DNA of 64,000 nt from Sympetrum striolatum. Lineage: Eukaryota; Arthropoda; Insecta; Odonata; Libellulidae. Numbering within the stretch: position 1 is the stretch's first letter; each line of letters opens with the position of its first letter. The notes below the pieces were generated by a model. The model was not told the origin of the DNA and searched no databases. It was given only the letters and a program-made list of their open reading frames with translations. Shown one piece after another: positions 11,071 through 21,430 of this stretch. The stretch spans positions 1-64,000 of the forward strand of contig CANPUZ010000062.1 in NCBI GenBank assembly GCA_947579665.1. Direction: 5' to 3'. Both the position numbers and the translations under genes were made by a program.

Positions 11071-11726
11071 ATTCCATTTGGATCAATTAGAAAAGGAAAA
11101 TAGGGTACAAGAAATCTACAAAAAAATAATCATATATTTTTACAAGAAGAACATCGAAAATTATAAAAATGAGAATTATATGTTAATTTTGGTGCAATTG
11201 GTAGCCGAGGCAATTGACTCACCCATTACAATTCTAAGATGATAATGAAGTGGATACCATATTTTGTTGTCGATTTTATAGAAAAAGGAAAATATTGCTC
11301 CAAAACTAAAACATGACATTTAAATGAAGATGATAGAATTCATTGACTCTGTTTCAGAAACTCCCTATCTTTAGAAAAAACAGAAAGTACAAACAGAACT
11401 TTTTTTTAATTCCTAAGGAGTAAATGCCAACAAACTACAATGTCTGTATTGCCTGTACAATGTCTAAAAAATATGTTAATTTAATTTAAAATACCTTCTC
11501 AAAACCAGCACCTTATTTGCTATAAATTCACCTTGGGACACACACCTCTGATAACAAACTTTGTATGCCCAACAAAAATCATCTCTGTGGCTGTTAGTAA
11601 GTTTTTCCTGTAATTTTTCTAATTTCTGCATAATTATCTATACTCTCTGCAATTATGAAGAGTGTTCACAAATCTTCATTAATGCAATTGATGCCTTTCA
11701 CCACATTATTTTATTTTCAAGCTCAG
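11071..11726. other. Intron sequence before the last protease exon
   Basis: AT-rich. A pyrimidine-rich tract, TTTTATTTTCAAGCTCAG, precedes the terminal exon and supplies the acceptor. Confidence 0.4.
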
Positions 11727-11920
11727 CACCATGTAACGGAGACAGTGGTGGAGGTTTTATGTTACCAATGCCAGATGAACAATGGGGTGGCACAAAATGG
11801 TTTGCAGTCAGCACATCTCTATTGGGATCAGGGAAATTGGGGTGTGATGCAAATAACTTTGTCATATTCACTGATATTGCTAAGCATGGATCATGGATTT
11901 CACTGTTTACAGGAGTCTGA
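11727..11920 (+). pseudogene. Catalytic-serine exon (GDSGGG) with stop codon
   Basis: The acceptor ends at GCTCAG 11726. The two bases CA complete the split codon from the exon ending at 9562, giving RN-A-PCNGDSGGGFMLPMPD. The exon continues with WFAVSTSLL, CDANNFVIFTDIAKHGSWI and a TGA stop at 11918-11920. GDSGGG is the nucleophile motif with the gd/modular-protease variant last residue, and VIFTDI...WI is the usual C-terminal helix. This exon is undamaged. Confidence 0.8.
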
Positions 11921-13145
11921 TGATAATTAGTTAAAGAAAGTGAAATAAAAAGGAAATAAGAAGTGAATCATCCTCCTTCCCCATCATCACGGGAGATGTA
12001 CATAAACAATGACTTTTTATCATGAAGCTTCCCTTTATTTAAAAGTGTACTGAATGTTCCAATTTTAAGCTGCTGATGACTGTAGGAGAAGACAAGGGAA
12101 TTTCAGTGCCCTGAGTGTGGAGCATCTTATAATATTCTAACTATTCAGATAGATGATGAAAAGTGTTGCTAGGTTAACAAACAACAAAATTTTCGAAAAT
12201 TGCAATAGAGAATCAGAAGAATCTGAGGGTTTGAATAGGAAAAGGACATCCTCAGCCAAAGCACTTCACATAGAAAAATGAAATTTTGTGAAGTATCCTC
12301 AAGACTGAATAGAATGTGAATGTCAAAGGAATTTTTACCCTGGTTCAATACTCCTATTCTTCTGATTGTCTTTAAGCATTCCTTTTCAAAACACATCCTA
12401 GTCCTAGCCACATTTTCTAAATCACTTGTTTATTTGGGCTGATCTTTCTTTATTGATGCAATTTTTATATCATTTGTTGATTATTTCTGATTTTTGTCAG
12501 ATACCAAAGCAAAAGAATATCTTCCTTGAAATATCAATCTTTGCTCCCAAATTTTGCAATGTTTAAATCACTTGTAATTTAAGGCCAGCCTCTATTGCAA
12601 ATTCTAAACTAGTGTGCCTAACTGTGAATTCAGTCAAACAATTCAATCACAGGTAATAGGGTCAGTTTTGCCTTAATGAGTAGCTAGGATAATTAATCAT
12701 TTAATTTGTCATAAACATTTATATTGCTTAGTATCACAATTCAAAATAAATCTAAAAAATATCATAATGTTTAATTCAATTTCTTGGCTGAAATCAGATG
12801 CATTCTTTCACTGTTTTTCACATTACTTCAAAATATTCTCAAATACTGACTTTTCAGCTTTGATTTAGGAGTCACATTATGAAATGTGTTATGCATAATT
12901 AAGGTTGTTAAAACTACTTGTAATTGTATTAGGTAATATTAATACCTGAAGGAAAAGATTTAGTTGATTCTAGTAGTTGGAGTGATAGTAAGCAGTCAGA
13001 GCCTGATTGCATGTATTTGTATTGCATGTAAAATGGCGAAAATCAATAAGAATCAATCCTAAACAGATCTCTAGAGAAAAAGGCTTCATGTTCTCTACTA
13101 AAGAAAATAAAAATCCTGGAATAGAAAGACTATAAAGTGCTACAA
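11921..13145. other. Downstream region of the protease gene, nothing recognised
   Basis: AT-rich sequence following the stop, with an AATAAA-like AAATAAAAAGG at about 11943. No recognisable gene or repeat; the 80-codon minus frame at 12169-12411 shows no similarity. Confidence 0.35.
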
Positions 13146-13302
13146 AGCTCTAATTTAAATAGTAGTAGTAGTATTGTCAAAAGTGCTTCGACAGCTTAGG
13201 GCATTTCGCACATTGGCTCCTACCAGGAATCAAACCCCGGACCGCTTTCACCAAAGGCAAACGCACTGTCCACATGACTATCCGAGAGCTCTAATTTAAA
13301 TA
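13146..13302 (-). mobile_element. tRNA-derived SINE with perfect 16-bp target-site duplication
   Basis: The direct repeat AGCTCTAATTTAAATA is present at 13146-13161 and again at 13287-13302. The 125 bp between them, read on the minus strand, start CTCGGATAGTCATGTGG (an A-box-like TAGTCATGTGG). They contain a B box GGTTTGATTCC and end with ACTACTACTACT next to the duplication. This is the architecture of a pol III SINE: tRNA-like head, short body, simple-sequence tail and variable-length duplication made by LINE-type integration. The perfect duplication suggests recent insertion. Confidence 0.85.
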
Positions 13303-13814
13303 ACTTTTAATCATCTTACTCATAACTTTTTCAATTTATATATGGGGTACTATTTACTACTTGATAACAACATTTCAAACTATCTACAAAAAATGAACTA
13401 ATTATTTACGCATGGATTTTCACTTTTTGAATTTAAATACTCTCTATTCAAGACAGAAAGGGAGTTCCTGGGTGATGTATTTAGCTTTGGTAAAAGAGTT
13501 CAAAGGGTTGATTCCCAGTGAGACCTTGTGTGCAAAAGACTACACTTGAAATATAAAACAGAAGTTATGGACACCTTCCAACATTTCACAATGGAAGGAC
13601 ACATTGTCCATCTGTTCTTCAGAGATTTTTATGGATATTTCAATGCCTTCCCATAGCACCAGATGAATGAATTTCTTCATTAAAGGATATTATCTTGATG
13701 CCATTGGGAATGCAAAATGCATGGATAATTAAGCTAGCATAGTATAATGGTAAGGCATGTTTATTTTCCTCAGTAAAGTATCCTCAGCTTTAAAATTTCC
13801 ACTGAAAGACCGTA

Positions 13815-14115
13815 ATCTAAGGCAGGGGTTTCCAAGAGGTGGTGGTGGGAATGTTTCAGGTGGATGAAAAAAATTGAAAAAATCTACATATATTTATTAT
13901 TGTCTTGATAAAAAGTTGAGAAACCAAAATAAAAGTGCATTAATAATTAAATATGACATGTTCTCAGTCATTTAATTAAAATAAAACAAGCCATTGAGCA
14001 CTTTTCTGATGTAAATATCTGTTTCTAAATAAATATAGGACTTTTAATATGCCAAAATTTCAAAATTTTCAAGTAATATGCAGTTGCTAAAAGTTTGAGA
14101 ACTCCTGATCAAAGG
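13815..14115. mobile_element. hAT-type MITE (about 285 bp)
   Basis: The termini are CAGGGGTTTCCAAG at 13823 and, in reverse complement, CAGGAGTTCTCAAAC ending at 14107. The flanking octamers ATCTAAGG (13815-13822) and ATCAAAGG (14108-14115) match at 7 of 8 positions. The CAGGGGTTCTCAA type of end and the 8-bp duplication fit the hAT superfamily. There is no coding sequence. Confidence 0.7.
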
Positions 14116-14703
14116 TTTGTAGTGGCACTTACGTAGGGAAAATGGAATTCTACTGCTTTCAAGATAAAACATTCACAATGTATGAATTTATATGTCATAA
14201 ATATATAATTTAGCCTCACAACAAACAGTTTAGGGTTTTAAAGATTAATATTGGGGCTAAATTATATGACAATTAAGTTGTACTTACCAAAAAAATACCC
14301 AGCACAAGTTTATGCTCATTTTGGAAAGACATTTCAATTTTAATCATAATCAAGGGTAAAAGAAATTTATAGCTTACAATACAGAAAATATCAAAAACAT
14401 TTTAGGGGTATGCAAATAATCAACAACCATGTCAGTTGTGAATAACTCTTACTATTACTTGTGCAACAAATATTTGTCATAATCTTTAAATAGTTACATT
14501 TTTAATATTTTTACTTTTCCTTCATTGTGTTTTCCTCAAACTCAACTGTTTATTTTAAACTTTGATGCTCTTTGCAAAATTAGCACTCTCAAAAATTCAC
14601 TTAGAATTCCAAGGCCTTATTTATTTTTTTAAGTTTGTCTGTGACACTCTTCTTAAAAATCCTTTTGGTTAGCAATGTTTCAGAAACTAAGTCTCAAAGG
14701 AAA
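14116..14703. other. AT-rich stretch, nothing recognised
   Basis: No frame or repeat structure recognised. Confidence 0.35.
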
Positions 14704-15330
14704 TTACTGGCTCAACCAACCATTAGCTAGGTTCAGCAGAGCACCCATAAGAGAGATTAATAATATAGGAAGGCAAATTATAATTATTTCTATACTTACA
14801 ATTATAGCATAGGGTTTTGTGCCTGATTCTGGATATTTCTCACTGAATTTCTTCGCAACCCACCTAGCTAGGTAAATAAGCCCATTCCTTGTAATTTCAG
14901 TCACTGTTGCAGAACTAGAAGTACCAAAAGAACCACTGAAGAGTTCACTGTATGAGTGAGGAGAACGCTGTTTGCTTGTAGTCCTGGTTGATTCCAGCCC
15001 TCTAACCCTCAGAACCATTAGATATTCTTCAGGATTGGTATTACTATGCCACAATACTTTGATTGCATCCCATGGGTATCATCCTTAAATGGTTCAATTC
15101 ATCCAATGGTGATGGGTGATCCTCCTCTATATCACAGTTGAGGAAACAGACTCCCCAAATTATCCTCATTAAGTTATCTAATCAATATGTATTCTGTGGA
15201 AAGCCTTAAGGCCAGTAAACAGGGCATTTAGAGACCTTATTGACATAATCATTCCTTTCTGGTAGTAAGGCTTTGTTCCCGGGACATCTCATTTGCAGAA
15301 TTGTGTGTTGAACCTGATCAAGGGCTTCCA
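14704..15330 (-). pseudogene. P-element-like (THAP-type) transposase relic
   Basis: Minus-strand fragments in changing frames follow the C-terminal half of P-element/THAP9-like transposases. LPFQKGMIMSIRSLNALF (about 15210-15275) resembles the FQKGI..S..SL..LF segment. EEDHPSPLDELNHLRM (about 15085-15135) resembles the HP.PL.FKYRLR segment. The 116-codon frame 14704-15054 contains ITRNGLIYLARWVAKKFSEKYPE, like the (Y/I)LAGYVA.K....YP block near the C-terminus. Stops separate the pieces, so the copy is dead. No 31-bp-type terminal repeats were identified. Assignment is from motif order, not from an alignment. Confidence 0.5.
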
Positions 15331-16282
15331 GCTGAGATTCCAGGACTACATGGAATCCACTCTTAACTTTTATATTTCAATATGATGCATCACTGTTAAA
15401 TATGTCAAACCATGTATTGACCATCTCAATTAAATCTGCTACATTATACCTTTTTCCATTTCCCTTATGCAATAATGTCTTATGTTAGTTCAACTATTAT
15501 GGTGTGACATAAGCTGAGCAGATAGTTTCACATTTTAGCAAGCATGTTTCCCACAATTAACATGTGAAGAGGTTATCCCAAACACTGAGGAAACCTCAGT
15601 GCTTCCATGTTTGATAAAAATCATGAACTATCTATGATTTCATTATTTTACAGAATATATCCTGAATCAAAAATATGATTTAGTAGGAGCCTCAAACAGT
15701 GAAGAGTATCTACAAAACACTATTTTGAAAAGATCTGTCCTCAAATGAGAATCCCAACTGCATCCACAGTCCTTAATTTGAGCTAGCATTGTCACAAACT
15801 ACAACTACTATGACCCACTGATGTAATATTACATAATACTTACTCAAAATCTATTTTTCAACATTCACCAGCATACATAAATTTCCCGTTATAAGTTTCA
15901 AATAGTAGAGATGCCTGGTGTCAAATGAAGGACCTTTTGCAAATGTGAAAGCATATAATGCCCTGGTAGAAATAAAACATATTTAATTCAAATTTTGAAG
16001 TCGTTATCATACCGGGAAGGTCGTAAAATAAGACTCCGTTATCCCCATTCGAAATGCATACAGTAATGGCAATGGCTCTCTGGGATTGAACCAAGGATCA
16101 TCAGGGAAACCTTAAACAGAGTATCTGAAATGTATCTATAATCTCTATTCACACGCCAAGTTTAAAGTTTATAAATTATATATTATCTATTATATACAAT
16201 TCCTTCTCCGGATTCATTCATATATAAGGAAAGGGTTAAGGTGAGTTTGCGCATAAGGGCATGCACCCAGGAAAATTCCCAA
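15331..16282. other. Unassigned sequence with a possible tRNA-like B box on the minus strand
   Basis: Mostly AT-rich. Near 16075-16110 the minus strand has GGTTCAATCCCAGAG, a B-box-like sequence that could be a SINE fragment. Nothing else is recognisable. Confidence 0.3.
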
Positions 16283-16548
16283 GGAAAAACGGACTTGAAA
16301 AAAGTCTGTCAGGGCCAGGAATCTCTCTTTACACCTCTTTGTGTTGCCGGTGCCTCGATTAGGCCATGGCAGTAGACGATGACGCTCAGTCGGACGAAAC
16401 TATACTTCCCCTTGCGCACAAATTCCCCAAAACGGCTCGTTAAAATGTTCTGGCCGTGTAGCCTAGATGGTTAAGGCAGCCTTCCAGATAGAGGAAGATC
16501 CCGGGTTCGTTTCCTGGCCCTGTCAGACTTTTTCAAGTCCGTTTTTCC
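16283..16548 (+). mobile_element. Inverted-repeat element carrying a tRNA-like sequence
   Basis: The left arm 16283-16321 (GGAAAAACGGACTTGAAAAA...) is repeated in reverse complement at 16511-16548, about 38 bp with one or two differences. Between 16452 and 16525 lies a tRNA-like sequence. It has an A box TAGCCTAGATGG, a D-arm pair GCCT/AGGC, an anticodon-arm pair CTTCC/GGAAG with a 7-base loop, and a T arm CCGGG/CCTGG around GGTTCGTTTCC. The acceptor stem does not pair well, so it is not a functional tRNA. The right arm of the inverted repeat begins inside the T arm, so the tRNA-like part is built into the element end. Confidence 0.65.
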
Positions 16549-17990
16549 ATGGTTCATTCATATATATAGGGATATAGGTATTTAGATATGATACTTATTC
16601 ACAGGCTAAACCACACATAAAAATAATGCTTTGATTTTCGTGAATTTGAAAAAAATACTTCCCGGATAGTTAGATAATTAAAACTCAATGAGCGTACAGA
16701 TTTGAACATAATCTATCGAAAACATTAATGGCTTTTACATAAAATGTCCTGGGTTCGATGCAAGGACGATGCAGAAATCTCTCCCTTTTATAATACATTG
16801 GGGTAGTTTTTCATTATTTATTTTGAAGCACGTATCGAAATGATAGGACATTCTTGCTATGCTAGAAGATGTATATTAAGAATCGATTTAAGAGAAGAAT
16901 TTAGATAAGACCGTATAGATAAACTGCAGCGAAATTTAAGAATATTTTCAATCTTTTTTTTTTCTTTTGAGAACCCTCTCGATATGATGCCGACTAAAAC
17001 TTTGTGTTTTGAATATGCTAGCAGTATGCAAGCAACATTTTACTCCTATATAATAAGATGTAGAGGAAGCTGGATAAATTTAGCATGAAAGACATAGAAA
17101 CGTTTTTAGGGATTTTTCGAAATATTTTCGGTAGGTAAAATACATGCGAAGCAGTTTTAAATGCTGTTATATCTTCTTCCATGAGTGGATCACGAATGCT
17201 TCATGAATCTTTTCATGAGTTGATGCGTTTTACAGACCACTCTTTTCGATATGTTTTGCGCAATCTTAATTTAAAAAAAATAACGACTGTGAACGAAAGT
17301 CGACTATATTAGGCGATTGTCGTCTTTTAGATTACACCTGGAAAAAGAATAGTGTTAATAAGTATCTGATATTCAGACTTTCGTAAAAGGTAACTGAAAT
17401 GTTAGTGAAAGTGGTAAAATAGCTCAATACGGGTGAAAATTGTATTGACCTTTTTTTAACCCTAAGTCATTGGCGACCACAAATTCATTTATTAAGATGT
17501 CGAATTTGACACTTCTAGAAGTAGAGTAGTATCTGATTTATTGTAGATGCTTCACCGTAATTTTAAGGAAAGAGGTAATTTCTTACAGTCTCGACACTCG
17601 CATCGACTTTTAATGCGGAATTATTTGACGGCAGCCCCTTTCTTTCCTCTTTCCAAATTATGAGCAAAGACCTTTTCTTATCTCTGCTGCATTGAATCGG
17701 AGTTAGTGGCGCTCTAACAAATGTATGTTAGTTAGAGAAATGTTTCAAATAGAGAAGATTGTGCAAAGCATTTAAAGTGCGTATGCACCCACCATTGAAT
17801 CAAATAAAACGATAAAATATCTAGGAAGAAAGAGCATAAAATTGAAAAGAAAAAAACGGTACACATTGATATTATTCCTCGTATGATGATATGAAGCAAA
17901 CACCAAGCGCGGAAAAAAATAGATCCAAGGAACCCCTATTTCGGGTATAACATGTTTCACAAATAGATATCACGTTTACTGAATGCCAAA
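16549..17990. other. Unassigned AT-rich sequence
   Basis: A B-box-like GGGTTCGATGCAAGG occurs at about 16752. Otherwise I saw no gene, RNA or repeat boundary. Confidence 0.3.
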
Positions 17991-17997
17991 TTTGAAC

Positions 17998-18040
17998 CAT
18001 CCACGGATACTTCGCGGCACACTGGTTGGAAAGCACTGCT
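17998..18040 (-). mobile_element. hAT-like terminal fragment
   Basis: On the minus strand CAGTGCTTTCCAACCAGTG continues into TGCCGCGAAGTATCCGTGG. CAGTG-TTCC(C)AACC-GTGTGCCGCG is a common hAT-family end in animals. No partner end or flanking duplication was found. Confidence 0.35.
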
Positions 18041-19950
18041 TCAAAGGATGTACACAATATTCTTAACACCTTTCATTTACAGTGGGACAATTTTATCATC
18101 AACATAACTCGCCTTTGTCTCATTTTGTTAAGTGTTGCGTTAATAACTCTCCAACCGTAGATGTCCGCAAATTCTTAATTTGAAAATTTCTAGCCTCTTA
18201 GTATCTCATGCGTTATCGAAATGGCGAAAAGGGTTTCGGTGAAGCGAGGGTAGCGCAGGGGAGGGAATGCGATGGGAGGGCTGACGCGTAGCGGAGTGTT
18301 GAGGTCGTGAAGGTCCTAAAGGCCGCCACACGTCTGTTTTGCATGTGCAATTTTAAAACCGTAAGAAAAACGGAGCATGCGTGGGGGCCTTAAGAATCGA
18401 TAGGAGAGATAAGAAGGAAGCTGCACATAGGTGCGCTGTTCTGCAATCCTAATTTGACAGAGTAAAAGTGCTCCATAGAATGGAAGACATCCTCGTTAGT
18501 TTTGAGGATTGTCCTCTTGACCAGCGGTCGCTAATGGCCTCAAAGACATTTACAATTTTCAATCCCACGGAACACTAATATGAAGTTTTCCATCAGAAAC
18601 ATGCATACACGAAACAATTTGTATTGCTGCAATGCAATTTGCTGTCGCTCGTCTGTGTACGTACATATAATTCTCAAAGTGCATGAAAATTATTTACTTT
18701 GTCGATCAGAATGATTATGTATTCTAAAACCAAAATCTTTTTCCCCTATACTCAAAAAGCCTCCCAACAACTGTGATACCGAATGTTATCAGAAGTCTTT
18801 TGAGGATATATAAGGATAAGGCACAGTATGAAATCGAATATTCTGCTGCATTATTTAAGCTGCCGCCCATTCTACGCGGCGACGTTTTGCACGCGTAAAG
18901 AACACGGGAGAAGGCGTTTGAGAGCGACAATTCAATTCGGGGAGAGAAACGGAAAAGATCAGGCGTCGGTTTAACAGCGTGCTTATTAACTCACGCTGTG
19001 CAATATTTTCCGGCAGGCAGTGATTAGGACCTCACTTCAAGACATGATGATTTAAAAGAAATTTCTCGGAAGCGATAAGGTTTTATTCATGTTATGATTC
19101 TCCTGCACAAATTTATTAGATTAGCAACGAATTTCTAAAAGCTAAGCGTCAATAAAGGCGGATACATTATTATAATAAAAGTAGAATCCCCCCGACTCTT
19201 ACACGGCAATGACGAAAGCAAACACAGCTCCAATTCTCAATTCCAAAGAAAGGCGATTCAAATGCATCGGTAGGCACCACTCACACCGTGGATTCACAAA
19301 CCTCTTAGAATTGATTCCCCGATCAGACTCTTGGCAGCATCAATAGCTTCTCCTCTTCCGTTATAAACAAATGGCGTTATTCGAAAATTCCAGAAACATT
19401 CGACACAATCACATCCCAAATATTGTCACAAAATATTCGTTCGAGTTTTCCTATTTTTTGAGTTAAAATTTCAAGATTATTTCTATGATTACCGCTCATT
19501 GTGGTCAGAAGTTGCCTCGCTTTAGTTGTAATGATTTTAGTCTGATATATTAATCTATTTAGATCATACCCTTTAACTTCTCGTGTGAAAGAAGCCTCTC
19601 GTTTACGGGATCGCAGATAATAAATGTTAGTAGAACGAAGCATTGGTACGTGATTGATCGCAGTCACTGTAGTAGAATCGTATCACATGAATGTTTTCCG
19701 AAGCAAGAAAGAGACAATTCGTGAGAGGAAAGGTGCCGAGAATTAATTGGGTATAGCAATGCTTTATTTGCGGCCAATCGCTCGTTGAAAATCCAATTAA
19801 ATTCAAATTGGCGATAGTGACACATAAAGGATAAGAAAGGGAATGTGATGAACCTTTAAAATCCATCCGAACAAATTCGCAAGGAGAATGCAAAACCTTC
19901 TTCAACTTTTTCTCTCCTACCGCTCCTTCCCTCTAACGCCCCTCCATCCC
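18041..19950. other. Mixed-composition sequence upstream of a candidate promoter, no gene recognised
   Basis: Moderately GC-rich patches (18230-18400, 18860-18990) alternate with AT-rich DNA. Minus-strand frames of 92-96 codons (19377-19905) show no family resemblance and overlap one another in different frames, so they are not called. Confidence 0.3.
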
Positions 19951-19957
19951 CTTAAAA

Positions 19958-20169
19958 TATAAAGCCTGACAATTCGCCCCTCGACGCATTTCCTCTCCAG
20001 CGTTCGCCTCGAAAGCCTCGACCCGACACAAGATTTCCGACAGTTGAAGTCTCCGACGTCACCGCACAGTCTCGACGAATGGCAATCTCACCACTGGCAA
20101 TTCTCCGACCAAATACAGCAGTCTTCCTTCGCTAGTCGTCCATATTACTGCAAAGCTGTGATCTCTCAA
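19958..20169 (+). promoter_or_regulatory. Candidate TATA promoter and 5' leader exon
   Basis: TATAAAG at 19958-19964 is followed by a GC-richer, stop-containing segment ending in a good splice donor (CAA|GTAAGCC, exon end 20169). The lengths fit transcription starting near 19985-19995 and a leader of about 180 bases. The first ATG (20079) opens only 18 codons before TAG (20133), so it would be an upstream frame and the coding start must lie in a later exon. No downstream exon was recognised. Inferred from composition and signals only. Confidence 0.35.
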
Positions 20170-20458
20170 GTAAGCCGATCTTGTCTATCGTAAAATATCT
20201 CAGACCGAAGGCGTACGAGGCATTTCATCTGACTGTAGCTGACGAGGTAGCATATCTTGTAAATGAAAATAAATTAGAGAATAACTCTCAAACAGCAGGT
20301 TATTTCCTACAGATTTGAGATAGTTCGGGTGTGTACTGCGGGGCTGCATACTACCCTGTTATCAATATTCAATTAATTATTACAATGAAACTAAGGCCTA
20401 CTTACACAAACGCCAAAATATTTTTCATTACTCCACTTCCAGCATTCTCATACTCAAC

Positions 20459-21430
20459 CTATAGAGAAAGTATTGTTTTCATGAAAAAATTCGACTTCGA
20501 GATTTCAACGGAAATACATGTTTTGGGGTCCCTAGAACACGTTTCGACCATTTTCGGAATGATGTCTGTGTGTATGTGTGTGTGTGTGTGTGATTGTGGA
20601 TGCTCTAACGTAAAAACTATTAGTCGTATCAATACCAAACTTCATATATAGCACTGTGGTAGGTGCTGTCAGAGTTGATTAGTTTTTGGAGTAAATCGGT
20701 TTACCGGAAATCGAGCTTTATGCTTTGAAGCAAATTTCCGTTTTTGCAAACTATCTCCATAAATATGATATTTATGGTATATTCTAATATTTATATAAGT
20801 TTTAGAAAATATATTTTACAATAACTTTTGTATTAAACATATTTTTGTATAACTGATTATTCATGAAATACGGATAAACCGGAAGTAGCTGATTATGTAC
20901 TTTGTGGGCGCTCTAACATGAAAATTATTTGTCGTAACAACACCAAATTTCATATAATGTAGTTTGGTTGGTGTCGTTAGAGTTGATTAGTTTTTAAGTA
21001 AATCGGTTAACCAGAAGTTGAGCTTTACTTTTCGAAGCTCATTTCCGTTTTTGCAAAATATCTCCATTAATCTGATATTTAGGTATATACCATTATTTAT
21101 AAAAGTTTTAGAAAATGTAATTTACTATAACTTTTGTATGAATCATATTTTTGTATAACAGATTGTTTAGGAGTTATTCATGAAATACTGATAAACCGGA
21201 AGTTGCTGATTTTGTACTTTGTGGGCGCTGTGGGCGAAAGACCTATTTCATTGTTTTTCATCAAACATGTCCAGAAAAACATTATTTATAATGTTTGTGA
21301 TGTTAAAGAAAATATGATATAGATTAATCACTTATCTTCCAAGTTTTGATTGAATATAGAGTTTGAAAATACTGTCGTAGATTAATATTTACATCTTATA
21401 TATGGAGAAAGTCATGTGCTTGCCACATCA
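20459..21430 (+). repeat. Dispersed repeat copy B (partner of 7701-8712)
   Basis: The same order of landmarks as copy A: TATAGAGAAAGTATTGTTTT, a (GT)n-like run near 20570-20592, units beginning near 20595, 20907 and 21222 (GTGGGCGCTCT-type), ACCGGAAG segments, and the end GGAGAAAGTCATGTGCTTGCC. The unit spacing is again about 315 bp. The orientation is the same as copy A. Confidence 0.75.

Larger units (their letters stand above)
4006..11920 (+). pseudogene. Gastrulation-defective-like serine protease gene, probably inactivated
   Basis: Six exon-like blocks in order on the plus strand spell a secreted trypsin-fold protease: signal peptide (4006), N-terminal region (4370-4660), start of the catalytic domain with RGEWPWMVALF and CGGTLIS (about 4847-5006), histidine exon AAHC (5244-5400), VAGWG exon (9406-9562) and the serine exon GDSGGG (11727-11920). 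GDSGGGF instead of GDSGGP, and RGEWPWMVALF without a classical IVGG cleavage site, point to the gd-like group, which acts in dorsoventral or immune protease cascades. Damage: the signal exon runs into a stop, the histidine exon has TGA at 5273 and TAA at 5324 plus a GG where the AG acceptor should be, and no exon with the catalytic aspartate (DIAL-type motif) was found. The last two exons are intact and join in phase, so decay is uneven. An expressed partial product cannot be excluded. Confidence 0.65.

Noticed and set aside
16451..16525. Functional tRNA gene
   Set aside because: The acceptor stem does not pair, position 33 is not T, and the 3' part is shared with an inverted repeat arm.
17085..17280. 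Possible piggyBac N-terminal piece (KDIETFLGIF)
   Set aside because: Only a short match; the following residues do not keep the family order.
19377..19905. Two overlapping minus-strand frames of 96 and 92 codons
   Set aside because: They overlap in different frames and neither shows similarity or splice support.
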